Program-made: the position numbers and the translations under genes
The notes under the pieces: model-generated
The model's input: the letters and a program-made list of their open reading frames with translations, nothing else
Databases searched by the model: none
What the model was told of the DNA's origin: nothing
Part shown: positions 50,651-58,830 of the stretch, piece by piece
Layout: each line of letters begins with the position of its first letter
How positions within the stretch are numbered: the first letter of the stretch is position 1
Origin: Deltaproteobacteria bacterium
Lineage (GTDB): Bacteria > Myxococcota > Myxococcia > SLRQ01
Assembly (NCBI GenBank): GCA_029210625.1
Contig: JARGFU010000019.1
Span: 57,573-121,572, forward strand
DNA length: 64,000 bases
Direction of reading: 5' to 3'

Positions 50651-51571
50651 TTGAAGGCGCCTGCCACCAGCACGATCGCGTCCACCGTGCTACCGCTGCT
50701 CTGCGCCGCGGCCCTGGTCGGCACCTCGGCGTGGCTCGCCGATCGGATGCAGGGCGAAGAGGACGGCGAGGATCCGCCGGATCGCATCGTCTACCTCCCC
50801 CCGGCCTGGGCGCTGCGCGCCGGGTCCTTCGGTCACCCCCAGCTCGCCGCCGACTACATCTGGCTCGGCGCGCTGCAGTACTACGGCAGCTGGAGCAACC
50901 GGAAGCTCGACTACCGGGATCTCCACCGCTACATCGACCGCATCAACGAGGTCGATCCCGACTTCCAGGAGGCCTACCGCTTCGGCGCCACCTCCGTCCC
51001 CTACCACCGGGGCAACTGGTACTGGGCCAACCGCGACGCGGCCCGGGCCATCGCCGAGCGGGGCGTGGAGCGCTTCCCCGACGACTGGCGGCTCTGGCTC
51101 CAGTACACCTTCATCCTCGGCATCATCGGGGACGAGCCGGAGAAGGCCGCCGAGGCCGCCGCCATCGCCTCCCGGATCCCCGACTCCCCGCACTGGGTGA
51201 CTCTCCTCACCACCCGCTTCTTCTCCACCGCCGGCCAGCTGGACAAGGCCACCGAGTTCGCCCGGCTGATGCTGGAGAACACCGAGAACCAGCAGGAGCG
51301 AGAGGCCCTCGAGCGCCGGCTCGTCGAGCTGGAGACCGAGCGCATCCGCCGGGAGATCGACGAGGCCATCTCCCGCTTCATCCAGCGCGAGCAGCGGGCG
51401 CCCGCGACCATCGAGGCCCTGGTCGAGGCGGGGGATCTGCCGGGCATCCCCCACGATCCCCTGGGCGGCACCTTCGAGATCGACGAGAAGGGCCAGGCGG
51501 TCGCCTCCTCCCTCCACAAGGGCAAGCTACAGATCTTCGACCAGGACCAGCGGTCCGCACCCTGGAAGTGA
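50651..51571 (+). CDS. pilG: PilG-like protein of the pilGHI module
   Basis: 306 residues from a TTG start with GGAGG 6 nt upstream. A signal-anchor (TIASTVLPLLCAAALVGTSAWLA) leads to a helical periplasmic part with TPR-like character (YRFGATSVPYHRGNWYWANRDAARAIAERGVERFPDDWRLW). The C-terminus has IPHDPLGGTFEID, a Gly-rich strand also seen near the end of major pseudopilins. In M. xanthus pilG lies between pilA and pilH. The name is based on position, since sequence alone would not identify it. Confidence 0.75.
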   Translation: MKAPATSTIASTVLPLLCAAALVGTSAWLADRMQGEEDGEDPPDRIVYLPPAWALRAGSFGHPQLAADYIWLGALQYYGSWSNRKLDYRDLHRYIDRINEVDPDFQEAYRFGATSVPYHRGNWYWANRDAARAIAERGVERFPDDWRLWLQYTFILGIIGDEPEKAAEAAAIASRIPDSPHWVTLLTTRFFSTAGQLDKATEFARLMLENTENQQEREALERRLVELETERIRREIDEAISRFIQREQRAPATIEALVEAGDLPGIPHDPLGGTFEIDEKGQAVASSLHKGKLQIFDQDQRSAPWK

Positions 51572-51576
51572 GCTCC

Positions 51577-52551
51577 ATGTCCAACTCCCCCGTCATCGAG
51601 ATCGCCGGGCTCCGCAAGAGCTTCCGGATGCCCAAGAAGCTGGGCCGCAGCGTCGAGGTGCTGCGCGGCCTCGACCTCACGGTGAACGCCGGCGAGGTCT
51701 TCGGCTTCCTCGGCCCGAACGGCGCTGGCAAGAGCACCACCATCAAGATCCTCACCACCCTGCTGCGCCCCAGCGCGGGCACCGTGAAGATCCTCGGGGA
51801 GGATCCCACCCACCGCACGGCGCGCCAGCGCCTCGGCTACCTGCCCGAGTCCCCCAGCCTCTACGACTACCTCACCGGCCCCGAGCTCCTGCGCTACTAC
51901 GGGGCCCTCCTGGGGCTCGACCGGCACGAGGCCCAGAAGCGCGCGGACGCCCTCTTCGACCGCCTCGGCCTGCCCGAGAAGGCGAGGAACCTCCAGCTGC
52001 GCCGCTACTCCAAGGGCATGACCCAGCGCATCGGCCTGGCCCAGTCCCTGATGGGCGACCCCGACCTCGTCATCCTCGACGAGCCGGTCTCGGGCCTGGA
52101 CCCGGTGGGCCGCCGGGACATCCGCGACCTGATGTTCGAGCTGCGCGACCAGGGCAAGACCGTCTTCTTCTCGACCCACATCATCCCGGACGTCGAGCTG
52201 GTCTGTGATCGCGTCGGGATCATCCTCGACGGAAAGATCGTCGCCCAGGGCGCGGTGCCCGAGCTGATCGGCGATCGCCTCCGGGAGACCGTGGTGGTCG
52301 TGCGTGGCCTCGACGAGGCCTCGCTGCCCGCCGACCTCTCCCCCGAGATCCAGCGCCGCAGCGTCACCGAGCGGGTGGTGCTCACGGTGCCCGCCGACCA
52401 GGCGGTGGACGAGCTCCTCGGCAAGCTCCTCCAGGCCGGCGCCAGCATCGAGAGCGTCCAGCCGGTCCGCGCCGGGCTCGAGGACGTCTTCTTCGAGCAG
52501 GTGAACGACGCGGGGGTCACGAGCCCCTCGAGCGAGGAGGCCGCAGCATGA
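51577..52551 (+). CDS. pilH: ABC transporter ATPase PilH
   Basis: 324 residues. Walker A GPNGAGKS (46-53), a signature YSKGM (144-148) in place of LSGGQ, and Walker B LVILDEP (164-170), followed by the H-loop STHIIPDVE. The C-terminal 90 residues form a regulatory domain. It powers the ABC-2-type permease PilI. M. xanthus pilGHI is needed for normal pilus assembly. It lies 5 bp after pilG and overlaps pilI by 4 nt. Confidence 0.93.
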   Translation: MSNSPVIEIAGLRKSFRMPKKLGRSVEVLRGLDLTVNAGEVFGFLGPNGAGKSTTIKILTTLLRPSAGTVKILGEDPTHRTARQRLGYLPESPSLYDYLTGPELLRYYGALLGLDRHEAQKRADALFDRLGLPEKARNLQLRRYSKGMTQRIGLAQSLMGDPDLVILDEPVSGLDPVGRRDIRDLMFELRDQGKTVFFSTHIIPDVELVCDRVGIILDGKIVAQGAVPELIGDRLRETVVVVRGLDEASLPADLSPEIQRRSVTERVVLTVPADQAVDELLGKLLQAGASIESVQPVRAGLEDVFFEQVNDAGVTSPSSEEAAA

Positions 52552-53324
52552 TCAACTCCACCGTGGCCATCGCCGTGAACACCTTCCGGGAGGCGCGGCG
52601 CAGCCGCATCTTCTACTCGGCGCTGGTCTTCGCCCTGGTGATGATCTTCGCCTCCTCCTTCTCCAGCGAGTTCACCATCGCGACCTTCGACCGCGTGCTG
52701 CGCGACGCCGGCACCGGCGCCATCGACTTCTTCGGCGCCCTCCTCGCGGTCTTCCTGGGCGTGGGCCTGGTGAGCCGGGACATCGACCGCCGGACGGCCT
52801 ACTCGGTGGTGGCCAAGCCCATCCACCGCTGGCAGTTCGTGGTCGGCAAGTTCATCGGCCTGCAGGCGGTGCTGCTGGTCGCGCTGGGCGCGATGTTCGC
52901 GCTCTTCCTGGCGATCGCCGCCCTCTGGTCCGACGACCCGCCCCCCTACGGCACGCTCTTCTGGTACTTCGCCCTGCGCCTCTCGGCCCTCTCCCTGGTC
53001 GTGGCCATCGCGGTCCTCTTCTCGACCTTCTCCGGCACCGCGGTCGCCGCCTTCGGCACCCTCTCCCTCCTGGTCGCCGGCCACCTCTCCGAGGAGTTCG
53101 TCCGCACCTCCCGCTTCGCCGAGAGCGCCCTCACCCAGTGGTTCGCCGAGGCCTTCTACCTCCTGCTGCCCAACTTCAGCCGCTTCGGCCGCTCCTACGA
53201 GGTCGCCTACGGCGTCGCCGTCGAGGCCGGCCCCGCCATCACCGCGATGCTCTACTCGGCCGCCTACTCCCTGGCCCTGCTGATCCTCGCCTCCGTGATC
53301 TTCGCCCGCCGCGAACTGCGCTGA
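52548..53324 (+). CDS. pilI: ABC-2 type permease PilI
   Basis: 258 residues with six membrane helices. The first part AVNTFREARRSRIFYSALVFALVMIF and the periplasmic/cytoplasmic turn LVSRDIDRRTAYSVVAKPIHRWQFVVGKFIGLQ are typical of ABC-2 permeases. It forms the channel with PilH. It is the last gene of the plus-strand pilA group and faces pilR. Confidence 0.93.
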   Translation: MINSTVAIAVNTFREARRSRIFYSALVFALVMIFASSFSSEFTIATFDRVLRDAGTGAIDFFGALLAVFLGVGLVSRDIDRRTAYSVVAKPIHRWQFVVGKFIGLQAVLLVALGAMFALFLAIAALWSDDPPPYGTLFWYFALRLSALSLVVAIAVLFSTFSGTAVAAFGTLSLLVAGHLSEEFVRTSRFAESALTQWFAEAFYLLLPNFSRFGRSYEVAYGVAVEAGPAITAMLYSAAYSLALLILASVIFARRELR

Positions 53325-53330
53325 TCACTT

Positions 53331-53391
53331 CCATCGCGGCGCCTTCGGGCCCCGGGGAAGGACCCTCCCTCGGCCCGAGGCGCAGCGATGG
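53331..53391. terminator. Large inverted repeat between pilI and pilR
   Basis: Left arm 53331-53351 and right arm 53372-53391 match over about 19 of 20 pairs (CCATCGC-GCGCCT-CGGGCC type), around a 20-nt loop. It is placed between two convergent operons, 6 bp after the pilI stop and 23 bp before the pilR stop, and works on either strand as a terminator. Confidence 0.8.
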
Positions 53392-53414
53392 GAGCTCCAA
53401 GCTCAGCGCGGAGG

Positions 53415-54791
53415 TCAGTCTTCGCCGGTGAGCTTCTTGAGGCGGTAGCGGAAGGAGCGGAAGGTGAGGCCGAGGAGGGCGGCCGCGGCCTTCTTCTTGC
53501 CGCCGCAGCGCTCGAGGGCCTCCTGGAGGAGGCGCAGCTCGATCGCGTCGAGGTGGGCCTGCAGGTCCATGCCCTCCTCGGGGAGCTTGTCGACGGCGCC
53601 CAGGGCGCGCCCGGCGGCCTGGAGGACCTGGGCCGGCAGGGTGTCGGGGGTGACCTCGTCGCCGTCGGCGAGGGTCGCCGCGCGCTCCATCAGGTTCTCG
53701 AGCTCGCGCACGTTGCCGGGGAAGCGGTAGTCGAGGAGGCGGGCGAGGAGGGGCCGGGAGAGGGTGAGCTTGCGATCGGCGCCGGTGTGGCGGGCCAGGA
53801 AGAGCTCCGCCAGGACCGGGATGTCCTCGCGGCGCTCGCGCAGGGGGGGCACCTCCACGTGCAGGACGTTGAGGCGGTAGTAGATGTCCTCCCGGAAGGT
53901 CCCGGCCTCGACGTCCTCGGAGAGCTCCCGGTTGGTGGCCGCCACCAGCCGGACGTCGACCTCGATCTCGCGGGCGTCCCCCACCCGCTTGATCTTGTGC
54001 TCCTGCAGCACGCGCAGCAGCTTCACCTGCATCGCCAGCGCGAGGTCACCGATCTCGTCGAGGAAGAGCGTCCCCCCCGAGCCGGCCTCGAAGATCCCCT
54101 GCTTGTCCTGGTGGGCGCCCGTGAAGGCCCCCTTCACGTGACCGAAGAGCTCGCTCTCGATGAGCCCCTCGGGGATCGCGCCGCAGTTGATGGCCACGAA
54201 GGGGGCGCCCGCCCGTGAGCTGCGCGCGTGGATCGCCCGCGCCACCAGCTCCTTGCCCGTGCCGCTCTCGCCGGTGATCAGGATGGTCGAGCGCGTCGGC
54301 GCGACCTTCTCGATGAAGGAGTAGATGGGCTGCATCGCCGGGCTGTGGCCCACGAGCTCCGCCAGGCGATCGCGCCCGCCGCCGGCGGTGGCGAGCTTCG
54401 CCTTCAGCTCGGTGTTCTCCCGGACCAGCGCCCGCCGCTCGAGGGCGTTCTGGACGACCAGGCTGACCTCGTCCACCTTGAAGGGCTTGGTGAGGTAGTC
54501 GTAGGCGCCGGCCTTCATCGCCTGGATGGCGTTCTCGGTCGTCGCGAAGGCCGTGACCAGGATGACCTCGGTCTGGGGGTGGTAGCGCTTGGTGGCCTCG
54601 AGGACCTCGATCCCCGTCACGTCCCCGAGGCGGAGGTCCGTCACCACCAGGTCGAACTCCTCACCGGCGACGCGGCGGAGCGCCTCGCTGCCCTCGCCGG
54701 TGGTCTCGACCTCGTGGCCCGACTTGCGCAGCAGGATCGAGAGGAACTCCCTCATCGACCGTTCGTCATCTACGACCAGGATGCGTGCCAT
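53415..54791 (-). CDS. pilR: Sigma54-dependent response regulator PilR
   Basis: 458 residues. Receiver domain with phospho-acceptor Asp52 in VVTDLRLGD, AAA+ domain with Walker A GESGTGKE (174-181) and sigma54-contacting GAFTGA (221-226), then a C-terminal Fis-type helix-turn-helix (LLQEALERCGGKKKAAAALLGLTFRSFRYRLKKL). It activates pilA in response to PilS. It overlaps no gene; pilS ends 22 bp upstream. It ends facing the plus-strand pilI. Confidence 0.96.
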   Translation of the reverse strand: MARILVVDDERSMREFLSILLRKSGHEVETTGEGSEALRRVAGEEFDLVVTDLRLGDVTGIEVLEATKRYHPQTEVILVTAFATTENAIQAMKAGAYDYLTKPFKVDEVSLVVQNALERRALVRENTELKAKLATAGGGRDRLAELVGHSPAMQPIYSFIEKVAPTRSTILITGESGTGKELVARAIHARSSRAGAPFVAINCGAIPEGLIESELFGHVKGAFTGAHQDKQGIFEAGSGGTLFLDEIGDLALAMQVKLLRVLQEHKIKRVGDAREIEVDVRLVAATNRELSEDVEAGTFREDIYYRLNVLHVEVPPLRERREDIPVLAELFLARHTGADRKLTLSRPLLARLLDYRFPGNVRELENLMERAATLADGDEVTPDTLPAQVLQAAGRALGAVDKLPEEGMDLQAHLDAIELRLLQEALERCGGKKKAAAALLGLTFRSFRYRLKKLTGED

Positions 54792-54813
54792 GTCTGCCCT
54801 CTGCCGCCTCGCC

Positions 54814-56433
54814 TCAGCCCTCTCTCCGGGCGCCCGGGAGGATCATCCGCACGATCGTACCCTTTCCCGGGCTGCTCTCCACCCCGATCTCACCACCGTG
54901 GGCCTCGACGATGGAGTGCACGAGGGCCAGCCCCAGGCCGGTGCCTCCCTGCTTGGTCGTGAAGAAGGGCTCGAAGATGTGATCCAGGGTCTCGGCGTCC
55001 ATGCCGGGGCCCTCGTCGACGACCTCCAGGACGATCTGATCCTCCTTGGCCAGGGCGCGCACCACCACGGCGCCGCCCACCTTCGCCTGCACGGCGTTGA
55101 GGACGAGGTTTGCGACCACCTGCCGCAGCTGCTCCGGGTCGGCCATCACCCCGAGGCCCGCCTCGGCCTGGAGCTCCAGCTTCCCCTCCTCGACCCGCGG
55201 GTCGTGGCGCATCAGCAGGAGGACCTCCTCCAGCAGCGGGGTGATCTCCACCGCGCGCAGATCCGGCGGGCGGGGGCGGGCGAAGGAGAGGAAGTCGGCC
55301 ACCAGGGTCTCGAGGCGCTCGATCTCCCGCAGGACGATGGCCATCAGGGTGGCCTCCTCACCCTCCGCGGGGGCCTCGGCCTGGAGCAGCTCGATCGAGC
55401 CGCTCATCGAGGCCAGCGGGTTGCGCAGCTCGTGGGCGAGCCCCGCGGCCAGGGAGCCGAGGGCCGCCAGGCGCTCGCTGCGCCGCACCTTGCGCTCCAT
55501 CACCCGCAGGGAGGTCAGGTCCTGGAAGACCACCACCTCCTCGCCGCTCTCGCCCATCGGGGTGATGGCGAAGCCCAGCACCTTGCCTCCCTCCAGCTCG
55601 ACCTCGCTGCGGATACCACCGACCCGCACGTCCCGGAGGGCGACCTCCAGGGCCGGCGTCAGCTCCGAGAGCCGCTTGCCGCTGGCCGCCGCCGGCGCGA
55701 TCTCCAGGATCTCCGCGCCCGCCCGGTTGAGATAGGTGATCCGCTGATCGGGCCCCAGGGTGAGGATGCCGGAGGAGATCGAGTGCACGATCCGCTGGTG
55801 GAGCTCGGAGAGGGCGGCCAGGTCGGCCTCCGCCTCGACCACCCTGACGCCGGCCTGCCGGACCTGCTCCCCGAGGTAGGCCCCGAGCACCGCCACCAGG
55901 AAGAAGGCGCCGCTGTTCACGCCCATCGAGAAGATCAGCCGCGCGAGGCGCACGTTGTCGGGGGTGAGGTAGTCCGCTGCCGGCGCCACCCAGCCCCAGC
56001 GCATGGAGAGCGTGACGAAGGCGTAGCCCAGGGTCGCCAGCGCGGCGGCGAACATCGCCCCCCGGCGGTAGAGGAGGATCGCCGCGTTGAAGACGCCGTA
56101 GGTGAAGAGGAAGGCGAAGGGAGAGTCCGAGCCCCCGGTGAGCCAGAGCAAGGCGCCGGCGAGGGTGATGTCTCCGACGACCTGCGCGTAGGCGAGCCCG
56201 AGGAAGTGCCGCGGGTTCCCGTTCCGGATGATCAGCGCATAGGCCAGGGTCTGCCCGAAGGTGACCCCCGTGATCACGAAGAGGTACTTCAGGACGTCGC
56301 CGAGGCCGACCTCCTGCTTGGAGAAGGCGTAGACCGCGGTGGCCAGGAGCAGGGCGGCGACCACGCCCGCCCGGAAGACGGTGACCCAGACCAGGCGACG
56401 GTGGAGCTCCGCCGCACGGGAGTCGGGCACCAC
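54814..56433 (-). CDS. pilS: Sensor histidine kinase PilS
   Basis: 539 residues from a GTG with GGGAGGAGA 4-7 nt upstream. Six membrane helices (about residues 15-190) are followed by a PAS domain (about 205-310, SISSGILTLGPDQRITYLNRAGAEIL), HisKA with His334 in AAGLAHELRNPLASM and an ATPase domain with ANLVLNAVQA and DEGPGMDAETL, FFTTKQGGTGLGL. In known systems it senses pilin in the membrane and phosphorylates PilR. pilC stops 17 bp upstream. Confidence 0.95.
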   Translation of the reverse strand: MVPDSRAAELHRRLVWVTVFRAGVVAALLLATAVYAFSKQEVGLGDVLKYLFVITGVTFGQTLAYALIIRNGNPRHFLGLAYAQVVGDITLAGALLWLTGGSDSPFAFLFTYGVFNAAILLYRRGAMFAAALATLGYAFVTLSMRWGWVAPAADYLTPDNVRLARLIFSMGVNSGAFFLVAVLGAYLGEQVRQAGVRVVEAEADLAALSELHQRIVHSISSGILTLGPDQRITYLNRAGAEILEIAPAAASGKRLSELTPALEVALRDVRVGGIRSEVELEGGKVLGFAITPMGESGEEVVVFQDLTSLRVMERKVRRSERLAALGSLAAGLAHELRNPLASMSGSIELLQAEAPAEGEEATLMAIVLREIERLETLVADFLSFARPRPPDLRAVEITPLLEEVLLLMRHDPRVEEGKLELQAEAGLGVMADPEQLRQVVANLVLNAVQAKVGGAVVVRALAKEDQIVLEVVDEGPGMDAETLDHIFEPFFTTKQGGTGLGLALVHSIVEAHGGEIGVESSPGKGTIVRMILPGARREG

Positions 56434-56450
56434 GGTCTCTCCTCCCGCGG

Positions 56451-57680
56451 CTACTTGATCGCGCCGGCCAGCCCGAAGATCGGCAGGTACATCGCGATGA
56501 GGAAGCCGCCGACCACGCCGCCGAGGAAGACCATCAGCAGCGGCTCGATCATCGAGGTGAGCGCGGCCACGGCCTGATCGACCTCGTCGTCGTAGAAGTC
56601 GGCGATCTTCGCCAGCATCTGATCCATGGCGCCGGTGGCCTCACCGACGCCCATCATCTGCACGACCATCGCCGGGAAGATCTTCACCTCCTGCATGGGC
56701 GCGACCATCGTCCGGCCCTCGGAGATTCCCTCTCGCACCTTGTAGAGGCCGGACTCGACGATCTTGTTGCCCGAGGACTTGGCGCAGACCTCCAGGGCGT
56801 CCATCACCGGCACGCCGGAGGAGATCATGGTGCCGAGGGTCCGGGAGAAGCGGGCCACGGCGATCTTCCGGAAGAGGTCTCCGAAGAGGGGCATCTTCAG
56901 CTTGATGGCGTCCCAGATGATCCGGCCGCGGGGGTTGTTGGTGAAGAGCTTGAAGGCCACCACGAGGCAGGCGATGCCGATCAGAGCGTAGACCCCGTAG
57001 TCCTGCATGAAGTGGGAGGCGTCCACGAAGAACTGGGTCGGCGCCGGGAGCGCCGAGCCGAAGTCCTTGAACATCTTCTCGAAGACGGGGACGACCCAGA
57101 TCAGCAGGACGACGGTGACCGCGATACCGGCGACCAAGACGATGGTCGGGTAGGTCAAGGCGCCCTTCACCTGCCGGACCAGCTTGTCGTTCTTCTCGAT
57201 GTAGGCCGCGAGGCGGTTGAGGATGGTGTCGAGGATACCGCCGATCTCACCGGCCCGGACCAGCTGGCTGTAGAGCTCGTCGAAGACCTTGGGGTGATCC
57301 TGCAGGGAGTCCGCGAGGGTGGCGCCGGTCTCGACCTTCTCCTTGACCGTCTTGATGACCTTCGCGAAGTGCATGTTCGGCGACTGGCTGCCGAGGATGT
57401 CGAGGCACTGCACCAGGGGCAGACCGGCGTCGATCATCGTGGCGAACTGCCGGGTGAAGACCACCAGGTCCTTCCGCGTGACGCCCGAGGAGCCGGGCAT
57501 CTTGAGGTAGATCTCGAGGGGCTTCTTCTTGACCTTGGAGGGGTTGAGGCCCATCTGGCGCAGCCGCGCCTCGACCGACGCCTTGTCGGCGGCCTGCATC
57601 TCCCCCTTCTTGATCTCGCCACCCTTGGTCTGGGCTTCCCAGATCCAGACGGGGAGCTTCTTCGCGGTCGCAGTCGCCAT
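56451..57680 (-). CDS. pilC: Type IV pilus platform protein PilC
   Basis: 409 residues with the two repeated GspF domains (LVVFTRQFATMIDAGLPLVQCLDIL and RFSRTLGTMISSGVPVMDALEVC) and three membrane helices, the last at the C-terminus. It is the inner-membrane base on which PilB and PilT act. GGAGG lies 9 nt before the ATG. pilT stops 26 bp upstream. Confidence 0.96.
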   Translation of the reverse strand: MATATAKKLPVWIWEAQTKGGEIKKGEMQAADKASVEARLRQMGLNPSKVKKKPLEIYLKMPGSSGVTRKDLVVFTRQFATMIDAGLPLVQCLDILGSQSPNMHFAKVIKTVKEKVETGATLADSLQDHPKVFDELYSQLVRAGEIGGILDTILNRLAAYIEKNDKLVRQVKGALTYPTIVLVAGIAVTVVLLIWVVPVFEKMFKDFGSALPAPTQFFVDASHFMQDYGVYALIGIACLVVAFKLFTNNPRGRIIWDAIKLKMPLFGDLFRKIAVARFSRTLGTMISSGVPVMDALEVCAKSSGNKIVESGLYKVREGISEGRTMVAPMQEVKIFPAMVVQMMGVGEATGAMDQMLAKIADFYDDEVDQAVAALTSMIEPLLMVFLGGVVGGFLIAMYLPIFGLAGAIK

Positions 57681-57706
57681 GTCGATCTACCTCCGGGTTC
57701 GTTCCA

Positions 57707-58822
57707 CTAGCGGGCAGGAGAGCCGGGTCGGCCGCCCGGACCACGGGCTGCGGGGCCCGCGCTGGAGCCGATCATCTGCTTGAGCTCCTCGGGGTCGCTG
57801 GAGCGCCCGAGCGCCTCTTCCATGGTGATCATCCGCCGCTGGAAGAGGCTGACCAGCCCCTGGTTGAAGGTCTGCATGCCGTACTTCTGCTGGCCGACCT
57901 GCATCTGGGAGTAGATCTGGTGGACCTTGTCCTCCCGGATGAGGTTCCGGATCGCAGGGTTGGGGATCATGATCTCCAGCGCCAGCACCCGGCCGGGGGT
58001 CCCGGCCCTCGGCATCAGCGACTGGCTCATGACGCCCTCCATCACGAAGGAGAGCTGCGCCCGGACCTGCGGCTGCTGGTAGGGCGGGAAGACGTCGATG
58101 ATCCGGTTGACGGTCTGCACGGCGGAGTTGGTGTGCAGGGTCGCGAAGGCGAGGTGGCCCGTCTCGGAGATGACCAGCGCGGACTCGATGGTCTCGAGGT
58201 CACGCATCTCGCCGACGAGGACCACGTCGGGGTCCTGCCGGAGGACGTACTTCAGGGCCTTCTTGAAGCTCTGGGTGTCCGCCCCGACCTCGCGCTGGTT
58301 CACCACGCAGTTCTTGTGCGGGTGCAGGTACTCGATGGGGTCCTCGATGGTGAGGATGTGCTCGTGGCGCTCGTTGTTCACCTTGTCGATGATCGACGCG
58401 AGCGTCGTGGACTTCCCCGAGCCGGTGGGCCCGGTCACCAGCACCAGGCCGCGGGGCCGCTTCGAGAGCTCGGCGACCACCGGGGGCAGGCCCAGCTCGG
58501 CGAAGCTCAAGATCTTGAAGGGGATGGTCCGGAAGGCGCCGGCCACGGCGCCGCGCTGCATGAAGATGTTCGCCCGGAAGCGGGAGAGGCCCTTGACGCC
58601 GAAGGAGAGGTCGAGCTCGTTCTCCTCCTCGAAGCGATGCTTCTGGGCATCGGTGAGGATCGAGTAGGCGAGCTGCTTGGTCTCGACCGGCGTGAGCGGC
58701 GCCGTCTTGAGCGGCACCAGCTTGCCGTCGATGCGCAGCTGGGGAGGCGAGCCGGTGGTGATGTGGAGGTCCGACGCCCCCTTCTCGACCATCGCCTTGA
58801 GAAGCTGATGAAGATTGGCCAA
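57707..58822 (-). CDS. pilT: Type IV pilus retraction ATPase PilT
   Basis: 371 residues from a TTG at 58820-58822; a longer in-frame start at 59158 is antisense noise inside pilB. AGGAG lies 5 nt before the TTG. Walker A GPTGSGKS (131-138), the Asp box ILTIEDPIEYLH, Walker B VVLVGEMRDLETI and the C-terminal AIRNLIRE motif needed for retraction. The Gly/Pro tail after residue 345 is longer than usual. It depolymerises the pilus. It follows pilB by 8 bp. Confidence 0.96.
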   Translation of the reverse strand: MANLHQLLKAMVEKGASDLHITTGSPPQLRIDGKLVPLKTAPLTPVETKQLAYSILTDAQKHRFEEENELDLSFGVKGLSRFRANIFMQRGAVAGAFRTIPFKILSFAELGLPPVVAELSKRPRGLVLVTGPTGSGKSTTLASIIDKVNNERHEHILTIEDPIEYLHPHKNCVVNQREVGADTQSFKKALKYVLRQDPDVVLVGEMRDLETIESALVISETGHLAFATLHTNSAVQTVNRIIDVFPPYQQPQVRAQLSFVMEGVMSQSLMPRAGTPGRVLALEIMIPNPAIRNLIREDKVHQIYSQMQVGQQKYGMQTFNQGLVSLFQRRMITMEEALGRSSDPEELKQMIGSSAGPAARGPGGRPGSPAR

Positions 58823-58830
58823 AGGGTCTC

